The notes: generated from the letters alone by a model not told the origin. A stretch of 64,000 nt of DNA from Lachnospiraceae bacterium (GCA_022510745.1 JAFLSY010000011.1:62001-126000); one strand, 5' to 3'; counted from the first letter of the stretch, positions 55,797 to 63,601 are shown. Numbers and translations are program-made.

Positions 55797-56606
55797 ATGG
55801 AAAGCATAAAACTGCTGGTGGACAGTCTGAATTATATTGAATTGCATCTCAAAGATAATATTAAGACGGCGGATATAGCGAAGGCCTGCTACTGCTCAAA
55901 GTCCACTCTTGAAAAGCTGTTCGGGCATGTTTATTCCATTTCCATACATGAGTACATTGTCCGTAGAAGAATCACACTGGCAGCAAGATTGCTTTCGGAA
56001 AGACCGGAAACCTCCATTCTGGAGGCTGCGGTGGAGTATGGCTATAACTCTCATGAAGCGTTCACCAGAGCCTTTCGAAAGGTGTTCAACTGTAACCCTT
56101 CGGAATTTCGGAAAAGAAAACATATGGAGTTGTTTCCGAGATACCGGGAACCTATCAGGAAAGGAGATTCTTATATGATGGAAAGAAGAAATGTGGATAT
56201 CAGCGAACTTTATGATCTGTTCTGCGGACGGAAAAACTGCTGTTTTGTATGCTGTGATATTAAGGGATTAGTCCCCATCAATGACATTTCCCGCAAGGCC
56301 GGCGACCTTGCCATTTTAGAAACTATGCGGCGCATGGAAGAAGCTGTCGGAGAGGAAGATATTGTTTTCCGCATCGGGGGAGATGAATTCTGTATTCTGA
56401 CAAACAGTGAGGATGAGGGTTATGCGGAAGAAATCGTACAGCGTATCAAGAGTCATAACGAGGAAACCTTCCGCTATGATGATGAAGAAATACCGTTGAG
56501 TCTTTGGGTGGTCTCGGCAAAACTGACGGGAGGACAGGTTAAGTACAATGATCTGTTTACCGGACTGCATGTGGCTATAAAAGGCGGAAAAGATCATGCG
56601 GAATAA
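55797..56606 (+). CDS. AraC-type HTH fused to a GGDEF domain
   Basis: A 269-residue protein. Residues 1-110 form an AraC/XylS double helix-turn-helix (NIKTADIAKACYCSKSTLEKLF and EAAVEYGYNSHEAFTRAFRKVFNCNPSEFRKR). After a short linker, about 130-265 is a GGDEF-like domain: CCDIKGLVPINDISRKAGDLAI, then RIGGDEFCIL with the signature at 194-198. The signature and the upstream Asp are kept, so cyclase activity or GTP/c-di-GMP binding is possible. The domain is somewhat short. The gene is monocistronic downstream of fba. Confidence 0.85.
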   Translation: MESIKLLVDSLNYIELHLKDNIKTADIAKACYCSKSTLEKLFGHVYSISIHEYIVRRRITLAARLLSERPETSILEAAVEYGYNSHEAFTRAFRKVFNCNPSEFRKRKHMELFPRYREPIRKGDSYMMERRNVDISELYDLFCGRKNCCFVCCDIKGLVPINDISRKAGDLAILETMRRMEEAVGEEDIVFRIGGDEFCILTNSEDEGYAEEIVQRIKSHNEETFRYDDEEIPLSLWVVSAKLTGGQVKYNDLFTGLHVAIKGGKDHAE

Positions 56607-56661
56607 AAGAACAGCCATCGTATAGAGGCTGAGAAGAGAAAATACCCTGTAAAAAGGGAGG

Positions 56662-56693
56662 ATGCCAGGCAAACTGCTTTGCCTGGCATTTAT
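56662..56693 (+). terminator. Hairpin after the AraC-GGDEF gene
   Basis: ATGCCAGGC and GCCTGGCAT form a 9-bp stem followed by TTATT. Confidence 0.7.
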
Positions 56694-56840
56694 TATGAAA
56701 AAGTTATTTAATAAATTAAATACTGATATTGGCTAAATTGGGATGATATTTATCTTATGGTTATAGTATAGGGAAAGAAAGTGTCTAAAGAATGAGTAGC
56801 AAATGAAAAATAATTTAATTAATTGTAAACAAAATATGAA

Positions 56841-56865
56841 CGGGACGCCTTTAGATGGCGTCCCG
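56841..56865 (-). terminator. Hairpin downstream of the cyclophilin gene
   Basis: CGGGACGCC and GGCGTCCCG form a perfect 9-bp stem, with T-poor flanks (TTCATATTTT on the minus strand). Confidence 0.6.
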
Positions 56866-56888
56866 TCTATATTTGATCGTTAATTTAT

Positions 56889-57410
56889 TTAGTAATGCTC
56901 CGGTTCGGGATATTCCTCGCCGAAGGTGTCCACGGTAACGGATTTCATGACCTGGTTCTCCAAAGGCCTGTCATTGTAATCGGTGGCCGTTTCCGCAATT
57001 TTGTTTACAACATCCATGCCCTGTATAATCTTACCGAAAGCCGCATAACTGCCATCCAAATGAGGCGCATCCTTGTGCATGATAAAGAACTGGGAGCCTG
57101 CGGAATTAGGGTTCATGCTGCGAGCCATGGATAAAACGCCTGCCGTATGCTTTAAATCATTCTCCACCCCGTTGGAAGAAAATTCTCCCTTGATGCTGTA
57201 GCCGGGACCGCCCATTCCCGTGCCTTCTGGATCACCGCCCTGCAGCATAAAGCCTTTGATCACACGGTGAAAAATAAGGCCGTCATAAAATTGTTTCTGA
57301 ATGAGACTGATAAAATTATTGACGGAAATGGGTGCGATATCCGGATAAAGTTCCAGTTTCATCACATCGCCGCTTTCCATGGTTATCGTCACAATAGGAT
57401 TCTGTGCCAT
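56889..57410 (-). CDS. Cyclophilin-type peptidyl-prolyl isomerase
   Basis: A 173-residue cytoplasmic cyclophilin with IFHRVIKGFMLQGGDPEGTG, the GVLSMARSMNPNSAGSQFFIMH block and YAAFGKIIQGMDVVNKI. The residues of the active site (the Arg in HRVI, and the Phe/Met/Gln in the SQFFI region) are present. It assists protein folding. There is no signal peptide. Confidence 0.96.
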   Translation of the reverse strand: MAQNPIVTITMESGDVMKLELYPDIAPISVNNFISLIQKQFYDGLIFHRVIKGFMLQGGDPEGTGMGGPGYSIKGEFSSNGVENDLKHTAGVLSMARSMNPNSAGSQFFIMHKDAPHLDGSYAAFGKIIQGMDVVNKIAETATDYNDRPLENQVMKSVTVDTFGEEYPEPEHY

Positions 57411-57482
57411 CTTGTTCTTCCTTTCTTTTTGAAATTGATTTACAATACAGATATACTACATCATTTTAAAGGAAAAAACAAG

Positions 57483-58352
57483 ATGGAGAGAATACTGAAG
57501 AAAGTTGTTGTTTATATAGAGGAGCCGGATGAAACGCTCAAGCGGCAGACTGGGGAGATGGCGGAAGGTCTGAGGAGAGAAGGCCTTTGTGTGGAACTGC
57601 CGGAGGTTTTAGGGAATGCATCGGGACAGAAAGCAGAAATGTCAGAAGAAAGGGCAGGAGTTGTTTTATATCTGACGGACAAGGCGGATTTTGCAATTTC
57701 TCTGGCAGAGAATGGGCTGCCTGTGCTGGGGCTTTTACATGACAGAAACAGACAGGAATCTTTCGGAGGGGTACAGTTTTTGATAGAGGGTGCGGAGGAT
57801 ATTACAGCGGACTATCTGGAGAGAGTGTATAGACGGTGCGTAGGTCTGCCCTGGGAAATCATGGAGACAAAAAGTTGTATCCTGCGGGAGACCACGGAAG
57901 AAGATTTGGATGCCTTTTACCGAATTTATGCAGAACCTTCTATTACCAGATACATGGAAAATCTCTTTGAGGATAGGGAAAAAGAACGGGCCTATATCGC
58001 ACAATACCGGGAAAAGATCTACGGATTTTACGGTTTCGGTATCTGGACTGTTCTGTTAAAAGAAACGGAAGAAATCATAGGTCGGGCAGGTCTTGATATG
58101 CGGGCGGGCTTTGAGGAACCGGAGTTAGGTTTTTTGATCGGTGTGCCCTGGCAGGGCAGAGGTTTTGCACAAGAGATCTGTGAGGCCATCTTGTTCTACG
58201 CCAAGGCGGCATTGGAATTTACGCAGGTGCAGGCTATGGTGGAGCCTGAGAATGATGTTTCCCTTATGCTGCTTGACAAGCTGGGTTTTACACCGGTGGG
58301 AGAGTATGTGCAAAGGGATATTACCTATCTTCGGTTGTTAAGGGAGTTGTAG
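57483..58352 (+). CDS. GNAT acetyltransferase with an N-terminal extra domain
   Basis: A 289-residue protein. Residues about 135-289 are a RimJ/RimL-like GNAT: LRETTEEDLDAFYRIY, ELGFLIGVPWQGRGFAQEICEAIL (acetyl-CoA loop) and ENDVSLMLLDKLGFTPVGEY. The first 120 residues are an alpha/beta region of unknown family with VVLYLTDKADFAISLAENGLPVLGLL, which resembles a Rossmann-like or HAD-like fold. The ATG at 57483 is chosen because it starts where the protein-like sequence begins and a purine-rich stretch precedes it. The substrate is unknown. Confidence 0.78.
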   Translation: MERILKKVVVYIEEPDETLKRQTGEMAEGLRREGLCVELPEVLGNASGQKAEMSEERAGVVLYLTDKADFAISLAENGLPVLGLLHDRNRQESFGGVQFLIEGAEDITADYLERVYRRCVGLPWEIMETKSCILRETTEEDLDAFYRIYAEPSITRYMENLFEDREKERAYIAQYREKIYGFYGFGIWTVLLKETEEIIGRAGLDMRAGFEEPELGFLIGVPWQGRGFAQEICEAILFYAKAALEFTQVQAMVEPENDVSLMLLDKLGFTPVGEYVQRDITYLRLLREL

Positions 58353-58396
58353 GTGGGGCGGAAGAACAGAATACATTGAAAACCGTTTGAGTCTCG

Positions 58397-58473
58397 TGGT
58401 ATAATGATTCTGCTAACGCAGAATACATGCTGGTTTCACCGGCATGTCACCGCTTAAGCGGTGCATTATACCA
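58397..58473 (+). repeat. 77-bp cruciform-type inverted repeat (three hairpins in one outer stem)
   Basis: TGGTATAATG (58397-58406) pairs with CATTATACCA (58464-58473). Three hairpins fill the interior with no unpaired base between helices: ATTCTGC-TAAC-GCAGAAT (58407-58424), ACATGCTGG-TTTCA-CCGGCATGT (58425-58447, one G-T) and CACCGC-TTAA-GCGGTG (58448-58463). The outer arms are also extended -10 elements facing each other. It lies between the GNAT and the ExbB-like gene. Confidence 0.85.
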
Positions 58474-58530
58474 GCAGGCCGCCGCTTGAAAAGTAAATGC
58501 CGCTGTGCGGCGCTTCCTTTTCTGCGCTTG

Positions 58531-58539
58531 TGGTATAAT
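58531..58539 (+). promoter_or_regulatory. Extended -10 promoter of the ExbB/ExbD-like cassette
   Basis: TGGTATAAT repeats the sequence of the cruciform outer arm and lies about 30 bases before the first gene. No good -35 is seen, as is usual for extended -10 promoters. A hairpin GCCGC-TGT-GCGGC (58499-58511) lies just upstream. Confidence 0.55.
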
Positions 58540-58570
58540 CTATGATATAGTGAATGACTAAGGAGAAAAG

Positions 58571-59080
58571 ATGGATATCATTAAAACTTTCTGTGACAAT
58601 TTGTTTGGATATGATGGGCTTATCGTTTTAATGGCGATAGGGAATTTTTTAATATACTTAAAGGTTCGGGATGAAGCAAACAAAGTATACAGCCATTTTA
58701 ACAGTGCAGACCGAATTGCCAATCTGAATGATGAAGCCAAAAAGGTGTTGCAGGAGAATACAAAAAAGGAAAAGAAAAAACTGACTGCGGCTGAACTTTT
58801 GGATTATCGGGAAAAAACGAATAAGCATTATTCATTTTACTCAAATTTTACTACGATATTTCCGCTTTTGGGAATGCTGGGAACGGTTATATCCTTGATT
58901 TTTATGACTGATTCCATCGGCACGGCAGCAACAGAGTCTTTTTTTGCAGCATTGACGTCGACTTTTTGGGGAATTGTAGGAGCATTGATCTTCAAAGTAT
59001 TAGATGCTTCTATTTCATATAAAATTGAAGATAATGAAAAGCATATGGAGTATATGTTTAATCCAAACAGAAAGAATTAG
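58571..59080 (+). CDS. MotA/TolQ/ExbB-like proton-channel protein
   Basis: A 169-residue membrane protein with three predicted helices: about 14-30, 93-111 and 125-145. A charged cytoplasmic loop lies between the first and second. The paired helices FPLLGMLGTVISLIFM and FFAALTSTFWGIVGALIFKV are the channel-forming core of the MotA/TolQ/ExbB family, with the small-residue and Thr pattern of that core. It lacks the long extensions of MotA and ZorA. An AAGGAGAAAAG site precedes the ATG. The next gene encodes a matching ExbD-like partner 11 bases later. Confidence 0.8.
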   Translation: MDIIKTFCDNLFGYDGLIVLMAIGNFLIYLKVRDEANKVYSHFNSADRIANLNDEAKKVLQENTKKEKKKLTAAELLDYREKTNKHYSFYSNFTTIFPLLGMLGTVISLIFMTDSIGTAATESFFAALTSTFWGIVGALIFKVLDASISYKIEDNEKHMEYMFNPNRKN

Positions 59081-59091
59081 GAGAGACAATA

Positions 59092-59751
59092 ATGAAAAAG
59101 AAAGAACTGATTCTTGATTTCACTTCTTTATTGGATGTCATAATGATTCTTTTGTTTGTGGTGATCAGTAATATGAATCAAGCTTCTTTAGCGATTAATG
59201 AAGAGGCAGAAATGGCGGTGTCGGAAGCACGATCACAGTATGCAGACATCAGTTCTCAACTGGAAGAGTTAAAAAATGAATATGATATACTTCAAAATGA
59301 ATACGACTACCTGAAAATAACGACTGACTATGATGCGGATGATGTGTCCGTATATGAAGCAACAATTGAAAGAATGGCAAAAGTTGTTCTCATTTGCAAT
59401 ACGGACGAGAATGATCTGACCGGAAACTATGAAGTGAAAATAAATATTTATTTAGACGAGAACATAAATGGTGAATCATCCTTTCTTGAATCGGTGATAA
59501 TAGAACATGATCTGAACTTATCAAGAGAAGAACGAGAGAAGGTTAACGCGGAACAAGTACTGAACGTGACAAGAGTATTATCCGGCGCATTGAGAGATGT
59601 AGACGAAGAGATGATATGGGTTTCTGTTCAATACGCATACGATGATGAAAATTTTTCTAATTCTGACCTAAGGATTATTAAAGAATCAATCAACAATTTG
59701 GAACGAAGTTTTTCAAAAACCTGCTACATAGATGAAATTAAATTATATTAA
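59092..59751 (+). CDS. ExbD/MotB-like plug protein with extracytoplasmic coiled coil
   Basis: A 219-residue protein. The N-terminal helix reads LDFTSLLDVIMILLFVVIS; the Asp in LLDVIMILLF is where ExbD/TolR/MotB carry the proton-conducting aspartate, and a second Asp is at position 9. A coiled coil follows (about 45-80, QLEELKNEYDILQNEYDYLK), then a soluble alpha/beta domain I do not recognise. There is no OmpA-like peptidoglycan-binding domain. AGGAGA precedes the start. It is the likely inner rotor or plug of the channel formed by the upstream protein. Confidence 0.8.
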   Translation: MKKKELILDFTSLLDVIMILLFVVISNMNQASLAINEEAEMAVSEARSQYADISSQLEELKNEYDILQNEYDYLKITTDYDADDVSVYEATIERMAKVVLICNTDENDLTGNYEVKINIYLDENINGESSFLESVIIEHDLNLSREEREKVNAEQVLNVTRVLSGALRDVDEEMIWVSVQYAYDDENFSNSDLRIIKESINNLERSFSKTCYIDEIKLY

Positions 59752-59765
59752 AGGAGACAATTATT

Positions 59766-60170
59766 ATGGGTAAGGTATTAGGAGTTATCGGTACAATTTT
59801 AGTTGCTTTTGCTATCTTTTGCTATCTTTTCTTCGGAAAAGGATTTGGACTTGGTAACGGTAAAGGTGATGGCGACGGTAATGCTAATGCAGTAAGCAAT
59901 GAACAAGATGTAAAAGAATCAGAGCCTCAAAATGAAATTAGTGAAGGTACAGGAGCGGATAATGAAATTACGGTAGTAATCGAAGTGAAGCAGAGTCAAT
60001 ATCTGGTAGATGGGAAGGAAATGACTCTTTCCGAGATAGAATCGCTGATCCAGGGTTATGATCTTGAGAATACGTCATTTATTATTGAAGATAATTATGC
60101 TGCTGCTAAAGCATGGGATGAGATCAAAGATTTGTTTTTGAGTTATGAGGTTAGTGTGGTGGAGCAGTGA
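59766..60170 (+). CDS. Membrane-anchored ExbD-periplasmic-domain-like protein
   Basis: A 134-residue protein. It has an N-terminal helix (about 4-24) without an acidic residue, a Gly/Asn/Glu-rich linker, then a domain from about 68: ITVVIEVKQSQYLVDGKEMTL...FIIEDNYAAAKAWDEIKDLF...VSVVEQ. This alternation (short strand, LSEIESLI helix, strand with Asp, helix, strand) is the ExbD/TolR periplasmic fold as I know it. So the fold appears separated from the Asp-bearing helix of the previous gene. AAGGAGAC precedes it. It follows after 14 bases and completes a three-gene unit. Confidence 0.65.
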   Translation: MGKVLGVIGTILVAFAIFCYLFFGKGFGLGNGKGDGDGNANAVSNEQDVKESEPQNEISEGTGADNEITVVIEVKQSQYLVDGKEMTLSEIESLIQGYDLENTSFIIEDNYAAAKAWDEIKDLFLSYEVSVVEQ

Positions 60171-60276
60171 GATTTTATCAAATGAGAGGAGTTATGGGGA
60201 TTTCTATGAAATCATGAAAATGTAGGAACTTAGATTTAGCCGCTGATTTTTTGTGGGATAATTTAAAGCAAATTCA

Positions 60277-61144
60277 ATGTTTAAGAGTAGTAAAATTTGT
60301 CGATTTTTAGGTGATATGCTAGAAAAATTTGTTTCCATAGCTGACGACACGAAACTAGAGAAAATTGATGTTGCAAACCTCACAGAGTCAATGTCCCCGC
60401 TAAATTGCATGGGTGCCCGACTATTGAAAAGGATGAAGCCCCTTCCTTTACCTCATGACAAGAGGTTCTACTCTTGGAAACAATTCTTTAGGAATGCGAG
60501 AAGTGATAGTCGAACTTGTCATGATGCAAATGCTCCAGCAGTTATAACATACACAGGTGGAACAACGGATGGTTCTAAAGGCGCAATACTTAGTAGTAAA
60601 GCAGTGAATGCACTTGCTCAACAATATCTTGTGAGTGAGCGTAATTTGCATCGTGAGAGTACTTGGATGCAGGTATTGCCACTCTTCATCGCCTACGGTG
60701 TAACTAGCTCTATGATGATTGCCTTGGCCGTTGGCATGACACAGATAATAAGGATTCCCATGGTTGAATCAATAGCAGAATTTTGCAAAAAATTTAAGCC
60801 AAATCATGTTTTATACGGACCGGCATACGGGGAAAATTTGCTGATGATAACGAAGATTTGGACTTATCAAATTTCATTGCCCCAACTTCCGGCGGTGATG
60901 CTTTACGCCCTGCTGTTGAGGAAAAAATCAATCTATATCTTCAGTCTCATGGATGTTCCTGCCCTATTGTGAACGGCTACGGCACGACAGAAGTCGGAGC
61001 AGGTGTGGCCATTAATTTTCCTCATGCATATAAAAGCGGTAGTGTGGACAAGCGGTTCCAGATGTGGATAAAATTATTCGCAAGAGTGAGTTGTTTCAGG
61101 TTTCCACTGACACCATATTACTGCGAAACTCAGACGAAGAGGCC
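60277..61144 (+). pseudogene. Decayed AMP-forming ligase/acyl-CoA synthetase
   Basis: The adenylate-forming P-loop VITYTGGTTDGSKGA is in one frame. After a shift near 60840, IAPTSGGDALRP and VNGYGTTEVGAG follow in a second frame. A third frame carries DKIIRKSELFQ-like C-terminal sequence. At least two frameshifts and a lost start make it non-functional. The order of motifs matches acyl-CoA synthetases. Confidence 0.85.
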
Positions 61145-61549
61145 GTGAACCGGAATCCGCTGCATTTGGGCAGTATCTATCTTGTAGTAAAGGATTTTGA
61201 AAAATCCGTTGTATTTTATGAAAAGTTTTTGGGTATCAGTGTTTCTAACCGTTGCCGCAGCGGAAATAAGTTTGTTGAATTCCATATCGACAACAAATGT
61301 CTCTCCTTGATGAATGAAGAAAATATCATAGGTCATTGCACTTCTCCGGAAGGGGATTACAAATTTGTGCAGAATTATTGGGTGGAAGATTTACGGGCAG
61401 AACATGAACGGGTAAAGGCTCTGCAGATCGGAGAAGTGACAGAAATTTTGGAAGCGTACCCCACCTATCACTATTTTCATATGCGTGACCCGGACAATAA
61501 TGTAATTGAGGTAACAGGCGGTTATACACCACAAGATGGAGCAGAATGA
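61145..61549 (+). CDS. VOC/glyoxalase-family protein, start uncertain
   Basis: About 134 residues of a vicinal-oxygen-chelate protein: LHLGSIYLVVKDFEKSVVFYEKFLG at the start of the fold, KFVEFHIDNKCLSLM in the middle and YHYFHMRDPDNNVIEVTGGY at the end. A GTG at 61145 gives a normal-length protein, but GAAGAGG is only two bases away. The frame is open upstream into the decayed ligase, so a longer fusion product is possible. The original start may have been lost. It overlaps the AlkD-like gene by four bases. Confidence 0.7.
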   Translation: MNRNPLHLGSIYLVVKDFEKSVVFYEKFLGISVSNRCRSGNKFVEFHIDNKCLSLMNEENIIGHCTSPEGDYKFVQNYWVEDLRAEHERVKALQIGEVTEILEAYPTYHYFHMRDPDNNVIEVTGGYTPQDGAE

Positions 61550-62223
61550 TGAACAGTATTATTTTGAAAGCTCGGAATGAGATTAATCTGTTAGCAAAAA
61601 ATGTGCCTCAGGGAAAGCACATAGTTACAACCGATATTAGAAAACTGTCGGGCAAACTGTATAGAACTTTAGACAATCATAATAAAGAAGTCGTTTTTGC
61701 TTTGTGTGAAGAATTACTGGAACAGCGTAATTGGGAATCCGGCGTTATCGCATTTGATTGGGCTTACAGAGTAAGAGACCAATATAATGAAGATACATAT
61801 TTCGTGTTTTATAAATGGCTTAAAAAGTATGTGCGCGGTTGGGGCGATTGCGATGATTTTTGTACACATGCTTTTGGCGCACTGATAAAAAGCCGCAAAT
61901 ATCTTTTTGGGGAAGTTCTCAAGTGGACTGGGGATGATGATTTTTGGGTTCGCCGTGCGTCAGCTGTCGTTCTGATACCAGCCATTCTTCACAATGATTA
62001 TGAAGGTATTCGCCCCTTTCTAATTTCTGATGCCCTTATGTTTGATCAGCATGATCTGGTTCAAAAAGGATATGGATGGATGCTGAAAAGCCTGTCTACG
62101 GTGGATTATGAAAATGTAAGGAATTATTTGGTTGATAAACATTCTCTTATGCCAAGAACTGCCTTTCGCTACGCACTGGAAAAATTTGATGAAAAGACGA
62201 GAAAAAGGCTTATGGAATTATAA
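61546..62223 (+). CDS. AlkD/AlkC-type DNA alkylation repair protein-like
   Basis: A 225-residue all-helical protein made of HEAT-like repeats. YFVFYKWLKKYVRGWGDCDDFCTHAFGALI, DDDFWVRRASAVVLI and DLVQKGYGWMLKSLSTVD match the AlkD fold, in which aromatic and Asp residues hold alkylated bases. It overlaps the VOC gene stop (ATGA), so translation is coupled. The family includes members without glycosylase activity, so the enzymatic role is not certain. Confidence 0.82.
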   Translation: MMNSIILKARNEINLLAKNVPQGKHIVTTDIRKLSGKLYRTLDNHNKEVVFALCEELLEQRNWESGVIAFDWAYRVRDQYNEDTYFVFYKWLKKYVRGWGDCDDFCTHAFGALIKSRKYLFGEVLKWTGDDDFWVRRASAVVLIPAILHNDYEGIRPFLISDALMFDQHDLVQKGYGWMLKSLSTVDYENVRNYLVDKHSLMPRTAFRYALEKFDEKTRKRLMEL

Positions 62224-62331
62224 TACTCATTTTGAAAAAGGCGCTGTAGATGGAAGATGAATGGATATGGTATGAATAAAATAGTTTTGGATATACTTGA
62301 AATTGCTTATTGCATATGATATAGTATGCGT

Positions 62332-62405
62332 AGGCAAAACGATAGTAATTGACACGTAGGCAAAGTGAAACCCCAAAGAGTGGCAGCTCTTTGGGGTTTC
62401 TTTTC
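62332..62405 (+). ncRNA. Candidate antitoxin RNA opposite a small toxin gene
   Basis: A promoter TTGAAA (62297-62302), 17-nt spacer, TATAGT (62320-62325) would start an RNA near 62332. It carries a repeat of CGTAGGCAAA (62329-62338 and 62355-62364). It ends in a 14-bp terminator stem GAAACCCCAAAGAG/CTCTTTGGGGTTTC (62367-62400) plus TTTT. It converges on the small peptide gene on the other strand and would share this terminator region. Confidence 0.55.
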
Positions 62406-62443
62406 CGTTAACGGTGGAGTAAACCGTTTAGGCTAGTTACCGA

Positions 62444-62530
62444 CTAATCATCTCCATCTAGCCATTTGCATTTGTAGTAGGCAACTACACCTGCTCCGAC
62501 AGAGATTACAAACGATAGTAAAAGGCTCAC
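62444..62530 (-). CDS. Small hydrophobic peptide, candidate type I toxin
   Basis: A 28-residue peptide starting at GTG 62530 and ending at TAG 62446-62444. On the minus strand GGAAGGGGG lies seven bases before the start. The peptide has one hydrophobic helix (SLLLSFVISVGAGVVAYY) and a charged end (KCKWLDGDD). The shape, the conserved-looking CKWLDG end and the convergent small RNA with repeats match type I toxin-antitoxin loci of the Fst/holin-like kind. I recognise the pattern from memory only. Confidence 0.62.
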   Translation of the reverse strand: MSLLLSFVISVGAGVVAYYKCKWLDGDD

Positions 62531-62597
62531 GCAAGCACCCCCTTCCTGTTGCCAGTATTGGGGCGGTAACGAATCTATGATAAACAAGAATTTGTAG

Positions 62598-63098
62598 CTA
62601 AAAACGCTTTTCCATCAAAAAGAATTTTCCTTTTCGCCAGTCAGCGTAACCAACTTCCGAATAACCTAAAGAATTATATAGCCTTAATGCAAATGGATTA
62701 TTAGAGAATGCATCTAATCGAATCACATGAATCCCCATTTCTGTTAATTGCCTTTCAATATATAATAGTGTAGATTTAGCAATTCCCTTATTTTGAAAAG
62801 CCGGATTCACGCATAGCCTATGTACGATGTAAAATGGCTCATCTTTATATTTCCATTTGCCGTTTTCATATTCATTTTCACACTTTTGATTTAAGGTATA
62901 CATAACCGCTATTTGACCATCCACTAACCCAACATAGAGTTGACTTTCGTCAATATCTTCCCAAAAATCTTCTTTAGCTGGATACAAATCATCCCATTGA
63001 AAAATACTATTTTGCTCCATAACCTCTATAGCAGTACGAACTATACTGCATATTTTTTCAATATCATTTGGCGTCGCTTTTCTATATTTTAGTATCAT
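62598..63098 (-). CDS. GNAT acetyltransferase
   Basis: A 166-residue GNAT protein. YRKATPNDIEKICSIV starts the fold. The acetyl-CoA site is RLCVNPAFQNKGIAKSTLLYIE, and LDAFSNNPFALRLYNSLGYSEVG follows. The ATG at 63098 has GAGGAAG upstream. The substrate is unknown. Confidence 0.88.
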   Translation of the reverse strand: MILKYRKATPNDIEKICSIVRTAIEVMEQNSIFQWDDLYPAKEDFWEDIDESQLYVGLVDGQIAVMYTLNQKCENEYENGKWKYKDEPFYIVHRLCVNPAFQNKGIAKSTLLYIERQLTEMGIHVIRLDAFSNNPFALRLYNSLGYSEVGYADWRKGKFFLMEKRF

Positions 63099-63181
63099 TA
63101 CTTCTTCCTCACAAATACCAATATATCTTACGAACAATACAAATGTAAAAAAGAATAATATGTAAAAGAATCTCAGACATG

Positions 63182-63601
63182 TTATACTTCTCCTGCCAAC
63201 TCCGTCAAGGTTTCATATAATGCGGGGAATTCCTTACTCAATCGCATTGGCATTCCCCGCTGATTTAAAAAGCAGTGCTCTGACTTTGCTTCACAGACAA
63301 CTTTACTTTCTGCGTTTGTCATCAAATAGCCAAGTTTTAGTTTCACACCTTTAAATTCCTCAACTGATACGGAAATACGGATGATATCAGAGAAAGTGGA
63401 TGTAGTTTTATATTTACATTCTACTGAAACCACAGGGGATACGATACCCATGGACTCCAGCTTGGCATAGTCCCAGCCAATTTGAGACAAAAAATCCACC
63501 CGGGCTTCCTCCATCCACCTAATATAGTTGGAGTGGTGGGTAATGCCCATTTTATCGGTTTCATAGTATTGCACTTTGTGCTCATAAATTGGATTTAACA
63601 T
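63182..63601 (-). CDS. YbgC/FadM-type acyl-CoA thioesterase
   Basis: A 139-residue hotdog-fold protein. YYETDKMGITHHSNYIRWMEEARVDFL contains the catalytic Asp of the 4-hydroxybenzoyl-CoA thioesterase group and the usual HHSNYIRW block. It would hydrolyse acyl-CoA thioesters. It precedes the GNAT gene on the same strand. Confidence 0.9.
   Translation of the reverse strand: MLNPIYEHKVQYYETDKMGITHHSNYIRWMEEARVDFLSQIGWDYAKLESMGIVSPVVSVECKYKTTSTFSDIIRISVSVEEFKGVKLKLGYLMTNAESKVVCEAKSEHCFLNQRGMPMRLSKEFPALYETLTELAGEV

Noticed and set aside
58397-58473. tRNA gene, because of a 77-nt cloverleaf shape
   Set aside because: The outer stem is 10 bp instead of 7, the loops are 4, 5 and 4 nt instead of 7-8, and there is no TTCRA T-loop or anticodon loop. 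It is kept as an inverted-repeat element.
58571-60170. Zorya-type defence system
   Set aside because: The ExbB-like protein lacks the long ZorA tail, the partner lacks an OmpA/peptidoglycan-binding domain, and no ZorC/D/E-like effector genes follow.
62367-62404. Ordinary terminator only, for the AlkD-like gene
   Set aside because: A consensus promoter lies between the gene and this hairpin, and a peptide gene converges on it, so it is better explained as part of a toxin-antitoxin unit.
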